A stretch of 64,000 nt of DNA from Tumebacillus amylolyticus (GTDB lineage Bacteria > Bacillota > Bacilli > Tumebacillales > Tumebacillaceae): the NCBI RefSeq assembly GCF_016722965.1, contig NZ_JAEQNB010000003.1, positions 62,001-126,000 on the forward strand, read 5' to 3'. Positions within the stretch are counted from its first letter, which is position 1. Each line of letters starts with the position of its first letter. Shown here in pieces: positions 1-12,637 of this stretch. Position numbers and translations under genes: made by a program. The notes beneath the pieces are model-generated. The model was not told where the DNA came from and ran no database searches. It saw only the letters and a program-made list of their open reading frames with translations.

Positions 1-380
1 AACGCCTCGTCATGTTCGCGCAGGGCGTCGGAGAGCTGGTTGCCGCGTGCAACGTGGGAGGCGCACTCGGTGAGGATTTTTTTCAATTTTTTGTTGCTGG
101 TCTGTTCGCTTAAGATGCGAAGCGATTCGACCAGCGTCACCCCCGCTTTGAACAGCGTGGAAAATTGGCGGAGAAAAGGCACGAAGTCCTTCAACGGCAA
201 ACGCTTCGGGCCCCATTCAATTTCACGCTTCCAGATGCTTGGCTTGGCGTCCCCGAGCCGGATGACGTACAAGCCTTGCCCTTTGAGGTCGAGGACGGCG
301 GCCTGACGGTCGGCCGACTCGATGCGGCCCTTGCGTGTCTTGCCTGTGTCGTCGACCGCTTGGTACGAGTAGGCCGGCAT
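1..380 (-). CDS. pilC: Type IV pilus inner-membrane platform protein PilC (GspF family), N-terminal part
   Basis: Only the first ~126 codons lie in the window; the gene continues past the left edge. Translation from the ATG at 380 begins MPAYSYQAVDDTGKTRKG and continues with a QFSTLFKAGVTLVESL segment, the typical start of the GspF/PilC cytoplasmic domain. PilC forms the membrane platform that couples the cytoplasmic ATPases to pilin assembly. The start is supported by an AAGGAGG ribosome binding site about 8 bases upstream, which overlaps the pilT stop codon, so translation is probably coupled. Its place directly after pilB and pilT completes a pilB-pilT-pilC motor set. Pilins and prepilin peptidase would be expected beyond the left edge but are not visible. 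Confidence 0.9.
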   Translation of the reverse strand, partial: MPAYSYQAVDDTGKTRKGRIESADRQAAVLDLKGQGLYVIRLGDAKPSIWKREIEWGPKRLPLKDFVPFLRQFSTLFKAGVTLVESLRILSEQTSNKKLKKILTECASHVARGNQLSDALREHDEA

Positions 381-393
381 CGCCCATCCCTCC

Positions 394-1427
<1,034 letters not shown>

Positions 1428-1431
<4 letters not shown>

Positions 1432-3104
1432 GCAGAGGTCTCCCCTTCGGTCATCGTGGTACGAAACACTTCGGCAAATGTCGTGATGCCGTTCGCGACT
1501 TTGCTCAGTCCGTCGTCGAACATCGTCTTCATTCCATTCTGGATGCAGTGTTGGCGGTACTCCGAATCAGGGCGCTTCTCCATGATCAAACGGCGTAGTT
1601 TCTCGTCCATGCGCATGATCTCTTGAATGGCAACCCGTCCGCGGTACCCCGTTCGGTTGCAGTTGCCGCATCCGCGCCCGATTCGCAAATGATCGACGGG
1701 CAACCCCCTGGCTTCCAACATTCGGAGCTCGTCCTCATGCGGAACATACGGGGACGAACACTCGTGGCAAACCCGGCGCACGAGACGCTGACCGACGACG
1801 CCGACGATGGAGGACGAGACGAGAAACGGCTCAATCCCCATGTCAATCAAGCGCGTAATGGAAGCGACGGCATCGTTGGTGTGCAAGGTGCTGAAAACCA
1901 AGTGCCCCGTCAAAGCAGCCCGCACGGCAATCTCCGCCGTATCACTGTCGCGAATCTCCCCGACCATGATGACGTTCGGGTCCTGACGCAAGATCGCCCG
2001 CAACCCGCTGGCAAAAGTCAACCCGGCAGCATGGTTGACCTGCACTTGGTTGATACCGTCCACTTGGTACTCAACCGGGTCCTCGACGGTGACGATGTTC
2101 ACTTCGTCGGTGTTCATCCGGTTGAGAGCGGCGTAAAGCGTCGAGGTCTTCCCCGAACCGGTTGGGCCGGTAATCAACACAATCCCGTGCGCGTGGCGCA
2201 GCATCGTCAGGAAGCGCTCCAAGTTGTACGGTTCAAACCCGAGTTTCTCGATGTCGTTGACTGCGGTCTTCACATCGAGGACGCGCATGACGATTTTCTC
2301 CCCATGTGCGGTTGGCAGTGTCGACACGCGGACATCGACGGTGCGCAATTCCACATCCATATGAAAACGTCCATCCTGCGGCACGCGTCGTTCGGCGATG
2401 TTCAGTTGCGCGAGAATTTTCATGCGGGCGGTGATCACACCGTGCATGTGCTTCGGCAAGGAGCGCTCGGTCCGCAAAACACCGTCCACCCGATACCGAA
2501 CGCGAATCGTATCCGCCTGCGGGTCGATGTGAATATCGGACGCGCGCTGTTGAACGGCCTGCTGAATAATCTGGTTGACCATCCGCACGACCGGCGAATC
2601 CTCGTCGATGATCTCGCGGTCCACATCGAGATCGACTTGCGGCTGCATGGTCTGCATCACTTCTTCGACGGAGCCCTGCATGCCGTAGTACCGAGAGATC
2701 GCCCGCATGATTTCGTCTTTGGATGCGATGGCAGGTTCGATCACGAAGCCTGTGCTCATCCGCAAATCGTCGATGGCGTAGTAGTCGAGCGGGTCCACCA
2801 TCGCGACCATCAGTTTGTTGCCGTCCTTCTTGAGCGGCAATACGCGGTACATGTTCGCGAGGCGCTCCGGGATGATCCCGAGCAAGCTCTGGTCCACTTT
2901 GTACCGGTGCAGTTGGACGTGCGGGATACCCAGCTGGAATTCTAAAGCTTCAATTAATTGTTGCTCCGTGAGTAGACCCATGTTGAGGAAGACGTCGCCC
3001 AGTTTCTCCTTGCCGGTTTTCTGGATGTTCAACGCCTCTTGCAATTGTTGCTCTGTAATCAATCCGGCGTCGATCAACAAGTCACCGATGCGTTTGCGGA
3101 TCAT
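1428..3104 (-). CDS. pilB: Type IV pilus assembly ATPase PilB (GspE family) with N-terminal MshEN domain
   Basis: Extension ATPase of the type IV pilus, 558 residues. The ATG at 3104 is chosen over an in-frame GTG at 3125 because an AAGGAGG site lies the right distance upstream of the ATG. Residues 5-28 and about 34-57 form two tandem motifs of the form (R/K)(I/L)GDxx...GL(I/L)TEQQL...Q. These are the paired MshEN motifs known to bind cyclic di-GMP in MshE-type ATPases. Walker A is GPTGSGKT at 313-320; a VGEIRD Walker B and an STLHTNDA His box follow. A tetracysteine zinc motif (CHEC ... CGNC) lies near the C terminus. First gene of the pilB-pilT-pilC run, separated from folC by a terminator. 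Confidence 0.94.
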
Positions 3105-3180
3105 ACCTGCGCCTCCTTCGCTCACCTTAGGTCATTCGTCCTAGTTGTATGGAGACGTATTTCGACATTTTATGAACCAT

Positions 3181-3239
3181 TCCTGCATCGGGAATTAAAA
3201 AATCGAACTGGAAAACAATGTAGACTTATCATTGCAGGA
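3181..3239. repeat. Inverted repeat in the pilB upstream region
   Basis: TCCTGCA at 3181-3187 is matched by TGCAGGA at 3233-3239, a perfect 7-bp inverted repeat with a 45-base spacer, inside the ~160-base A+T-rich interval between the folC terminator and pilB. It could be a looped operator or part of a leader structure for the pilus operon. I could not fold it into any riboswitch I know. A chance match cannot be excluded. Confidence 0.3.
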
Positions 3240-3267
3240 TATGTGTTTGAATTTACTGTTAGCTGAC

Positions 3268-3306
3268 AGAAAAAAGAACCCGCCACTGATTCACAGTGCG
3301 GGTTCT
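3268..3306 (-). terminator. Rho-independent terminator of the valS-folC operon
   Basis: On the minus strand AGAACCCGC-ACTG and CAGTG-GCGGGTTCT pair into a long stem with one bulge around a short ATT-type loop, followed by TTTTTT. It starts about 17 bases after the folC stop and separates folC from pilB. Confidence 0.88.
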
Positions 3307-3322
3307 CTTGGTGTGTGTTGAC

Positions 3323-4755
3323 TTACAACAAATGTTGACGCACTTCGGAGATCGTGTACAGCGACCCCGTGTAGAGGATGGCATCAGCCTGTCCCTCGGA
3401 CGTCAATTCACGAGCGCGATCCAACGAATTCGGGATGGAGTCGCAGACTTCGCAGGGCAAGTTTGGCGCAATCTCGCGAACGACGCGTGCCACATCTTCG
3501 GGATTCGCCGCGCGCGGCACGTCTGCTCGGGTAACGAGAACGTGCGTGGCGTGTGCGAGGACGGGTGCCAACACCTCAGGAATGGCTTTGTCGGCGAGGA
3601 TGCCGAACACGACCGTCAAGCGCCGATTCGGCAACAGCTCAGTGATCGTCTTCGCCAAGACCGCGGCACCCTCCGGATTGTGTGCGCCGTCGAGGATGGT
3701 CAGCGGATCGTGAGAGATCACTTCGAATCGACCCGCCCATCGCGTGCGCAGAAGCCCTCGGCGCAGTGCCTCCTCCGAAATGTTCCAGCCCATGGAGTTC
3801 AGCTGAACAACCGCCGCCACGGCGAGTGAAGCGTTCACTGCCTGATGAGGCCCAAGCAATCCAATTTGCAGTTCGGAAAAAGCGACGCTGCCCGTATCGG
3901 GCGCAGCGTCCACGGTCGCAGAACCGGTTTCCGCCCAGTCAAATGTCTGGCCTTCGAGCCCGAACACGCGGCGACCGTCCGTGGAAAAGTCGCGACCCGC
4001 ATGAAATGCCGGTGCGCTTTTTTCCCGCGCGGTGCGTAAGATGACAGAGAGTGCCGGTTCATCCGCCGTCGTCAAAACGGGGACCCCTTGCTTGATAATC
4101 CCCGCCTTCTCCGCCGCGATCTGTTCCAGCGTCTCACCGAGTATCGCTTGGTGATCGCGTCCGACGTTGGTGATGAGAGACAGAATCGGCGTTACGACAT
4201 TGGTTGAATCCAATCGTCCGCCAAGCCCGGTCTCCCACACCACAGCGTCGACTCCTGCTCGCGAATAGTGCAAGATCGAAAGCGCCGTCACCACTTCAAA
4301 CTCCGTCGGTCTTCCATGTACCGTTTCCGAGACAGACTCGACCGCAGGGCGCAGGAGGTTGACCATCTCGATCAGTTCCTCGTCGGTGATGTTCAAGCCC
4401 CCGACCGACATCCGGTCGTGAAACGATGTCAGGTACGGCGACGTAAACAGCCCGACCCGGTATCCGGCCTCTTCCAAGATCGAGGCCAGATACGCACAGG
4501 TCGAACCTTTGCCGTTTGTACCGGCCACGTGCAGGAATTTCATGTTACGGTGCGGGTTGCCCAGGTGTTCGAGCATCGCGTCCATGCGCTCAAGCCCCGG
4601 CTTGATCCCCTTGCGTCCGTCGAAACGGTCAAATCCGTGAATCCACTTCAAGATCGAGGAGACGCTCTCCCGATCTTGAAACGCTGGAGAAGGTTGAGGC
4701 GCTTGAGGCAGTTGTGAAGCCGATGTAGTTTTGAGCTTTGAATTGCCGGCGTTCA

Positions 4756-4756
<1 letters not shown>
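3323..4756 (-). CDS. folC: Bifunctional dihydrofolate synthase / folylpolyglutamate synthase
   Basis: The product is 477 residues. FolC ligates glutamate to dihydropteroate and adds further glutamates to folates in the cytoplasm. The Mur-ligase type P-loop HVAGTNGKGST lies at residues 77-87, followed by GLFTSPYLTSFHDRMSV, which forms the folate-binding region. NVGRDHQAILG and the AEKAGIIK segment with the conserved lysine come next, and LDGAHNPEG marks the C-terminal domain. The first ~30 residues are Ser/Gln/Pro rich and look like a non-conserved extension, so a slightly later start is possible. Its ATG shares one base with the valS stop (TAATG), as expected for the valS-folC operon. Confidence 0.95.
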
Positions 4757-7419
<2,663 letters not shown>

Positions 7420-7433
7420 GTTGAAGACCTCCT

Positions 7434-7754
7434 CAAAATAAAAAAGTCCCTTCCGTCCTCGGACGCATGTAGCGTCAGCAAGGACGGAAGAGACGTGACT
7501 TCCGCGGTACCACCTTGGTTCGCCTCGTAGAAAAAGCAGAGGCGCACTCAAATGAAGATAACGGATTCACCGGTCACCCTTAGTGATCCCGCGCCACAAG
7601 CGGGGATGTTCAGGGCAACGACTCCGGGACGACGTTCAAGACATTTCACTTAGGCGGCCTCGCAGCGGGTCAACCACCCTCTCTGAAAGTTTCCAGTCTC
7701 TACTCTTTCCCATCACAGTCACATGTAGTTTGGCTTGATTTGATACATAGTATA
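7434..7754 (-). promoter_or_regulatory. T-box riboswitch leader of valS
   Basis: The ~335-base untranslated region before valS carries the T-box core AAGGTGGTACCGCG (minus strand, 7504-7517). Its TGGT would pair with an ACCA tRNA end, consistent with the discriminator A of tRNA-Val. About 15 bases later comes a strong terminator: CTTCCGTCC pairs with GGACGGAAG (about 7450-7490), followed by a T-rich run at 7440-7446. Uncharged tRNA-Val should favour the antiterminator and allow valS-folC transcription. Upstream sequence has the purine-rich stretches expected of Stem I, but I could not place the specifier codon with certainty. A -10-like TATACT lies at 7749-7754 without a convincing -35. Confidence 0.93.
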
Positions 7755-7800
7755 CACGAAACGGGTCGAGAGGTGCTACTGTTTTTTAACAGAATTTAGA

Positions 7801-8331
7801 TCAAAATTGAATTTCGTCGGCAGGGACGACGAGGATGTACTGCTCTAGATTGTCCAAGCCGTGTAAATTGCAGTTGTGATGGGCGACAATTTGCTCGGCG
7901 GTGAGAACGGCGTTGTCCGTTGTGGAGTGCGCGTCCTTCACGAGCGTCACGCGATAGCCGAGCGTGGTTGCACGGCGGCAAGCGGAATCGATGCAGTATT
8001 CCGTTTTGAAGCCCATGATGATCAGGTGGTTCACGCCGAGTTCAGACAATTTTTGATGCAAATCCGTCATGTAAAAAGCGTCCGTGGCCTTTTTACGCAC
8101 GGACGGTTCGCCGTCGATCGGTGCCACAGCGGGGTGGATCTCCCATTCCGGTGTGTTGATGGGGGCGACATCGTCGTCTTGGACGTAGAGAACGGGCAGT
8201 TGAGCGGTGCGTGCCTTCGTCAGCACAGATTGGATGCGCTCCAATGTGGCTTCCTTGCGATACATTTCTTTGGGTCCTTCTACTAATCCTACTTGCGCGT
8301 CAATTACGAGTACTGCGGTTTGGTTCGTCAT
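7801..8331 (-). CDS. Isochorismatase-family cysteine hydrolase
   Basis: Small cytoplasmic hydrolase of 176 residues. The start at 8331 (MTNQTAVLVIDAQ) follows an AGAGGGGA site; the frame is open further upstream but has no better start. The three catalytic residues of the isochorismatase-like superfamily are visible: Asp11 in VIDAQ, Lys80/81 in SVRKKATDAF and Cys113 in GFKTEYCID. The family includes nicotinamidases, N-carbamoylsarcosine amidases and isochorismatases. The EYCID segment with no fused carrier domain points to a simple amidohydrolase, but the substrate cannot be read from sequence. It stands alone between the valS leader and a membrane-protein operon. Confidence 0.85.
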   Translation of the reverse strand: MTNQTAVLVIDAQVGLVEGPKEMYRKEATLERIQSVLTKARTAQLPVLYVQDDDVAPINTPEWEIHPAVAPIDGEPSVRKKATDAFYMTDLHQKLSELGVNHLIIMGFKTEYCIDSACRRATTLGYRVTLVKDAHSTTDNAVLTAEQIVAHHNCNLHGLDNLEQYILVVPADEIQF

Positions 8332-8502
8332 GAACGAATCCCCTCTCTTGTTTTCGACTACGACAGGGGCATTCGGTTCCCGGTGAGCTGAATCAGAAAC
8401 GAACGCCCTCATTCTTGGAGTTCAGGTTCTGTTGGTTGTACATCTCCACCACTTCCTTCCGCGCGATTTATCTGACTACTGTAGAGTACCATAGTACACA
8501 CA

Positions 8503-8547
8503 AATAAAAAAGACCGTCTCAGCATCCTCCGGCCGCGACGGTCTTTC
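8503..8547 (-). terminator. Rho-independent terminator of the ABC exporter operon
   Basis: Minus strand: AAGACCGTC and GACGGTCTT form a 9-bp stem around a G+C-rich loop, followed by TTTTTATT. It lies immediately after the stop of the last gene of the operon at 8550. Confidence 0.85.
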
Positions 8548-8549
8548 CT

Positions 8550-9071
8550 TTACTTTTTCTTTTTCTTCTTCGTGTTGCGGTATTTCTTGGTCGTTGCGTG
8601 CGCGACATACGGTTTGTCGACTTTGGAATGCTTGTCTTTGACCTGTGCCTTGGATTCGTTCGCTTTTTTCGCTGCGACTTTGGCGTCGAGCTCTCCGCGT
8701 TTTTTCTCTGTCCATTCATGGGTTTTGGTGAAAATGAACGTCCCGAATACGGAGATGATCACGACGAGCATCGGAAGTTGAACCAGCGCATTTTTCAACG
8801 CGGTCGTCCCTTCCGATGCACCGAGTTTTGCGTAGACGTAGATGAAATACACCACATACGAAATCAGCGCAGACAGCACCGACCCGATAATGCCGTGCGT
8901 AAAGCGGCGGTTCGTGACTTTCTGTACGATGAAGTAGATCGCGAACATCATCGCGACCGGCAGCGTCGACAGGAGCAAGTCCGGCGTGAAGAACATCGGG
9001 ATAATCCCCGACACGACCCCCAGAACCCCTGCTACCGTCAAAATTCGTTTCCAATTCAATTCGTTGAACAT
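8550..9071 (-). CDS. Four-helix membrane protein with a Lys-rich cytoplasmic tail
   Basis: The product is 173 residues and I do not recognise the family. Residues ~10-120 contain four hydrophobic segments (ILTVAGVLGVVSGIIPMFF; LPVAMMFAIYFIV; IIGSVLSALISYVVYFIYVY; LPMLVVIISVFGTFIF). The remainder is a highly charged tail that ends in KKYRNTKKKKKK and would lie in the cytoplasm. The gene overlaps the 3' end of the ABC ATPase gene by 16 bases and is the last gene before the terminator, so it is probably an accessory component or passenger of the exporter operon. Confidence 0.75.
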   Translation of the reverse strand: MFNELNWKRILTVAGVLGVVSGIIPMFFTPDLLLSTLPVAMMFAIYFIVQKVTNRRFTHGIIGSVLSALISYVVYFIYVYAKLGASEGTTALKNALVQLPMLVVIISVFGTFIFTKTHEWTEKKRGELDAKVAAKKANESKAQVKDKHSKVDKPYVAHATTKKYRNTKKKKKK

Positions 9072-9754
9072 CGATCAATCACTCCAGACTGTATCTTCAC
9101 GGTGCGGTTCGCAAACCGCGTCAAACTGCGATCGTGCGTCACCATGACCACCGTCTTGCCCGCCGTTTGCAAGCGGCTGAACAAGCCCATCATCTCTTCC
9201 GCCGTCGTCTCGTCAAGCGCTCCGGTCGGCTCATCGGCGAGCACCAGAGGCGGGTCGCCGATCAAGGCGCGGGCCAGTGCCACACGCCGTTGCTCTCCTC
9301 CACTTAACGTGTACGAACGGTCTTCTCCCCGGTCTGCCAACCCAACTTGTGCCAAAAGCGAATCCGCCCGCGTGCGGTCGGACTTCGTGATCCTTCCTCG
9401 CAACATCTTGGGCAGCAAAACGTTCTCCCTGACATTCAACGTGTTCACGAGGCTTGGGAACTGAAACACAAACCCCACTCGCTCCGCCCGCAGTTGCGTC
9501 CGCTCCCGCTCGCGCAACTGCGTCACATCTTGACCGTCGAAAAAAACAGCCCCCTCCGACGGCTGGCTTAACAGCCCGACAATCGAGAGCAACGTTGATT
9601 TGCCGCTCCCCGACGGGCCCATGATCGCCACAAAATCCCCGCGCTCAATGCGCAGGTCGATCCCGGCGAGTGCTTGAATCTGCCGTTTTCGCTCCGAATA
9701 CGGAACTTTCGCATCCCCGAGCGGTCCTTGATAGGATTTCGTCACACCGAGCAA
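9056..9754 (-). CDS. ABC transporter ATP-binding protein, MacB/LolD type
   Basis: ATPase of about 232 residues. Walker A GPSGSGKST (46-54), Q-loop FVFQFPSLVNTLNVRENVLLP, signature LSGGEQ, Walker B LVLADEPTGALD and H-loop MVTHD are all present. The ~12-residue insertion after residue 8 and the NTLNVRENV segment are typical of MacB/LolD-type ATPases, which partner FtsX-like permeases. The exact start is unsure: TTG at 9754 is given, but a GGGGGAG site sits close to a CTG three codons upstream, which would yield a more family-like LIELLGVTKSY. It lies directly after the permease gene. Confidence 0.9.
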   Translation of the reverse strand: MLGVTKSYQGPLGDAKVPYSERKRQIQALAGIDLRIERGDFVAIMGPSGSGKSTLLSIVGLLSQPSEGAVFFDGQDVTQLRERERTQLRAERVGFVFQFPSLVNTLNVRENVLLPKMLRGRITKSDRTRADSLLAQVGLADRGEDRSYTLSGGEQRRVALARALIGDPPLVLADEPTGALDETTAEEMMGLFSRLQTAGKTVVMVTHDRSLTRFANRTVKIQSGVIDRCSTN

Positions 9755-9765
9755 CTCGATCAGAA

Positions 9766-10959
9766 CTACTCCCCCTCTCGGATCGCATCATAGGGATTGC
9801 GCCGCAGAATCTGACGAGTTGGCAAGGAAGCCGCCAGCATCGAGATCCCCACGGTCACAGCCAACGCCAGCAGAGCCAACCCCGCCACCGAGCCAAACGT
9901 CGGGAAGACCAGCGGCAACGCGAAGGCCTTGAGCATCAACGACTGGTTGTCAAACAACGTCGTCGCCACCAAAAACACCCCCACCCCGCCGCCGACGAAC
10001 GCAGCGAGCCCGGCTTCGGTCAGCATCAAACGATACACCGCCCACTTTCCGGCCCCGACCGCGCGGAACATGCCAATTTCTCGCATTCGCTCCTGAACCA
10101 GCGCCGAAAAAAGCGTCATCGCTTGCAACGCCGCCATCATCAACACGACGCCAATCATCGCATACGAGAGCAAGCGCATCGGCCGCAACTGACGGTTGAT
10201 CGTTTCGCGAATCTTCGTGCCGGTCACCGCCGCGACTTCCGGCATCGTCCGCTCAATTTGACGTTTCACATATTCCTCGTCGCCGGGCGATGTCTTGACC
10301 AGCGCGACAGAAATACTGTCTTGGGGAGCTTTTACATCGAGCGTCCGCGCTGTGTCCAAGGACATGAAAATCGTCCTGTCCGCCCCCGTTCCGGTCGGGA
10401 ACAACACTTGCGCAACTTCAAATTCATGACCGAACAGATTCAATCGCTCGTGATACGTCTTGTACCGCATCTCCGCAATCGCGTTCTTGCCGCCCGCCTC
10501 GCTCCCGATCAAGATCGAATCCGGCGTAAGCGACCGTCCCACTTCACTCACGAACCCTTTGAGCGTGAAGTCGCTTCCAGGGTCGAACGCAACGACGGAG
10601 AAGTCTCCTTGAATCTGACAACACACGCCCGAGTACGTCGCCAAAAACAACTGCGGCGACACTTGCTTCACTTCGGGAATCCGGCGGAGCTTGTCCAACA
10701 CGGAACTCGACATGTAAAACGGGGACACGTCGCCGGAGATCATCACTTGCTCGGCGACTGCGCTGTAGCTTTTCGGTACGACCATCACGTCAGCCCCGAA
10801 TCTCGCCTCGCTTGCGGTGAGGCTTTTGTCGACGCTCAGGAGGAAAAAGTAGCTCAGGAACAGGATCGCGGCGGTGATCGCTGTACTTGCCACCAAGAGA
10901 GAGCTCCGCAGCGGTTTGCGCCACAGATTCCCCCACGCCCAGCGGACGCGTTGCATCAT
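9766..10959 (-). CDS. ABC transporter permease, FtsX/MacB family
   Basis: Permease of 397 residues. It has the MacB layout: one N-terminal transmembrane segment after a basic start (residues ~18-42), a large extracytoplasmic domain of ~200 residues, then three C-terminal transmembrane segments (about 255-275, 305-330 and 345-375). The REIGMFRAVGA segment after the second helix is characteristic of FtsX-like permeases. A CCQIQGDF segment in the outer domain carries two adjacent cysteines. With the following ATPase it would form a mechanotransmission-type exporter or a lipoprotein/peptide transporter; the substrate is unknown. It follows the 45-residue membrane peptide gene by 11 bases. Confidence 0.9.
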   Translation of the reverse strand: MMQRVRWAWGNLWRKPLRSSLLVASTAITAAILFLSYFFLLSVDKSLTASEARFGADVMVVPKSYSAVAEQVMISGDVSPFYMSSSVLDKLRRIPEVKQVSPQLFLATYSGVCCQIQGDFSVVAFDPGSDFTLKGFVSEVGRSLTPDSILIGSEAGGKNAIAEMRYKTYHERLNLFGHEFEVAQVLFPTGTGADRTIFMSLDTARTLDVKAPQDSISVALVKTSPGDEEYVKRQIERTMPEVAAVTGTKIRETINRQLRPMRLLSYAMIGVVLMMAALQAMTLFSALVQERMREIGMFRAVGAGKWAVYRLMLTEAGLAAFVGGGVGVFLVATTLFDNQSLMLKAFALPLVFPTFGSVAGLALLALAVTVGISMLAASLPTRQILRRNPYDAIREGE

Positions 10960-10970
10960 GGCAAGTCCCC

Positions 10971-11108
10971 CTATTCCTCGTCTTCCACGACAGCCGTCCC
11001 CTCGTCAAACGGGTCCGGTTTGCGCAGAATTTTGACTGTCATCCACGCTCCAAAACCCAACAGAAACAGCCACAACAGATTGAAGAAGATCTCGATGCCG
11101 TCCAACAT
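10971..11108 (-). CDS. Small single-helix membrane protein (45 aa) at the head of the ABC operon
   Basis: A 45-residue product starts MLDGIEIFFNLLWLFLLGFG. The start is the ATG at 11108, preceded by GAGGGAACGTAG, which contains a plausible ribosome binding site. Residues ~8-26 are one hydrophobic helix; the rest (KILRKPDPFDEGTAVVEDEE) is charged and acidic and would face the cytoplasm. It ends 11 bases before the permease ATG, so it is the first gene of the exporter operon and could be an assembly or regulatory subunit. No family recognised. Confidence 0.6.
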   Translation of the reverse strand: MLDGIEIFFNLLWLFLLGFGAWMTVKILRKPDPFDEGTAVVEDEE

Positions 11109-11145
11109 CTACGTTCCCTCGCTCTCTTGCGTCAGTTTTGATCAT

Positions 11146-11178
11146 AATAAAAAGACCAAGGGCATGCAACCCTTGGCA
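11146..11178 (-). terminator. Rho-independent terminator after the phosphohexomutase-like gene
   Basis: Minus strand: CCAAGGG and CCCTTGG pair with a short TTGCATG loop and are followed by TCTTTTTATT. The site lies 9-40 bases downstream of the gene ending at 11187 and separates it from the ABC operon. Confidence 0.85.
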
Positions 11179-11186
11179 TGTAACGT

Positions 11187-12326
11187 CTAGTATTCCACAA
11201 TGTTTTCCATTTCATCCAAAGCCTCTCGCAAACCCTTCTCCGTCCACAAGAGATGCTCCAACAAAAGCACACCCACGAACGCGCCGTCCCGCTCCGGCAT
11301 GTGGCGGGGGATGATCAGACTGCCGTTGCCTTCGCCCGCAATCAGCACATCTTCGCGTTGGACACGGTCCTGTACTTTTTTGAAGCCCTTCCCCACTTCG
11401 CGCACCCGCTGGTCGAAGCGATTGCCGAGCTTCTCGATTTTTTTCGAGACCTCCGATGTTTTCACCAGACTCCCTGCCCACCCGCGCTCGCGCAACAGAT
11501 GCAACGCCACCAACGAAAAAAGGTCCTGGCCGCTCACGACCCGTCCCTTCTCATCAACCGCCGCGATCCGGGCACCGTCTCCGGAAACGGCCAACCCGAA
11601 GCTCGCCCCGGACTCCACGACTTTTTCCTGCAAGGGAATCAGGTACTCGTCGACCGTCGGATCGGGCATGATTCCGCCAAACAGCGGATCGTGACGCATG
11701 CGCATCTTCGTGACATCACTGCCCAATTCCTCGAACGCAGTCGCAAGCAAAGCGCCGCCTGCGCCGTGCATCGCGTCGACGACAATGTGGAGACGACGCT
11801 TTTTTCGTGCGGAGAGGGAGAGCAGACGAAGCAGATGATGGACGTACGGCTCGTCACAATTGGCGTAGCGAACCCGTTCTTGCTCGAGAGCTTGCTCGAA
11901 TTCCATCGTGCGCGGCGGCGTTTTGCCCACTTTGGCGGCGAGGTACTTCAGTTCGCTGGTCATGATCGGGCCTGCGTGCGGGCCTTTCCACGCGAGACCG
12001 TTCCATTCCGGCGCACGATGGCCGCCCGAGACCATCACGCCGACGGCAGCTCCGTGGTAGCGCACGGCAAACGACAGAAGGGCCGTCGGCGTCGGATCGT
12101 CGAGCAAGTAGACGGAGACGCCGTTGGCGGCGAGAACTTGGGCGCAAACACGTGCGAACGTGTCAGACAAAAACCGTGTGTCGTATCCGATCACCACGCC
12201 CTGCTCCTCCGCTTGTCGCTCCAAGAGATCGTCGGCGAGCGCTTGGGAGACGATCCGCACGTTTGGGATCGTGAGCGCATCTGCCATCCTCCCACGCCAG
12301 CCCTCCGGTCCAAAGACGATTTCCAT
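11187..12326 (-). CDS. Phosphohexomutase-like protein lacking catalytic residues and the C-terminal domain
   Basis: The start at 12326 (MEIVFGPEGWRGRM) follows AGAGGGG; the product is 379 residues, against ~450-470 for phosphomannomutase/phosphoglucomutase. Residues 96-110 (GVMVSGGHRAPEWNG) align without gaps to the family active-site loop G-I-M-I-T-A-S-H-N-P-P-E-Y-N-G, placing Gly102 where the phosphorylated serine should be. The metal loop DGDxDR appears as SGDGAR (248-253), so two of three Asp ligands are missing. The sugar loop GExSG reads GEGNGS. The protein ends after domain 3, so the phosphate-binding domain 4 is missing. It is therefore probably not a mutase. A regulatory or sugar-phosphate-sensing role is inference. 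Confidence 0.8.
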   Translation of the reverse strand: MEIVFGPEGWRGRMADALTIPNVRIVSQALADDLLERQAEEQGVVIGYDTRFLSDTFARVCAQVLAANGVSVYLLDDPTPTALLSFAVRYHGAAVGVMVSGGHRAPEWNGLAWKGPHAGPIMTSELKYLAAKVGKTPPRTMEFEQALEQERVRYANCDEPYVHHLLRLLSLSARKKRRLHIVVDAMHGAGGALLATAFEELGSDVTKMRMRHDPLFGGIMPDPTVDEYLIPLQEKVVESGASFGLAVSGDGARIAAVDEKGRVVSGQDLFSLVALHLLRERGWAGSLVKTSEVSKKIEKLGNRFDQRVREVGKGFKKVQDRVQREDVLIAGEGNGSLIIPRHMPERDGAFVGVLLLEHLLWTEKGLREALDEMENIVEY

Positions 12327-12461
12327 GCTGTCATCCCCTCTTCTGCAATTCTTTCTTTCCAACAGACTATGCAGGAGGATAGGCCGTTGTCACGCAGAAG
12401 CGGGCACGTTCATAGGATACTGTGAATCAACCCATGAATGCTGTCGAACGGGGGTGCCGCT

Positions 12462-12614
12462 GTGTACTACTATCTGTTGCGCATTGTCAAAGTTTTGCTG
12501 TGTACCGCCATTGGGATCATCTTCTTGCGCGCACTGTTTTTCCCGAACGTGCTCGACATCTTGGTCCTCTTGCTGCTGTTCCTCGTGTTGATGACGATGT
12601 TCCTCGGGACTTGA
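12462..12614 (+). CDS. Small hydrophobic membrane peptide (50 aa)
   Basis: Reading frame from GTG at 12462 to TGA at 12614, on the plus strand among minus-strand genes. A GGGGG stretch 6-8 bases upstream could serve as ribosome binding site. The 50-residue product (start VYYYLLRIVKVLLCTAIGII) consists of two hydrophobic stretches, about 5-22 and 30-49, separated by RALFFPN. It is followed within 30 bases by a strong hairpin with a T-run on this strand, which supports transcription in this direction. I recognise no family and the call rests on composition and context. Confidence 0.45.
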   Translation: MYYYLLRIVKVLLCTAIGIIFLRALFFPNVLDILVLLLLFLVLMTMFLGT

Positions 12615-12637
12615 CAGTGATTGAAACACCGGCAACG

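Noticed and set aside
3105-3267. Cyclic di-GMP riboswitch before pilB
   Set aside because: The interval lacks the conserved c-di-GMP riboswitch core and is A+T rich; only an inverted repeat was found.
8393-8443. 16-codon minus-strand frame before the cysteine hydrolase gene, with AAGGAAG upstream, considered as a leader peptide
   Set aside because: No run of regulatory codons and no attenuator hairpin between it and the gene; too short to support.
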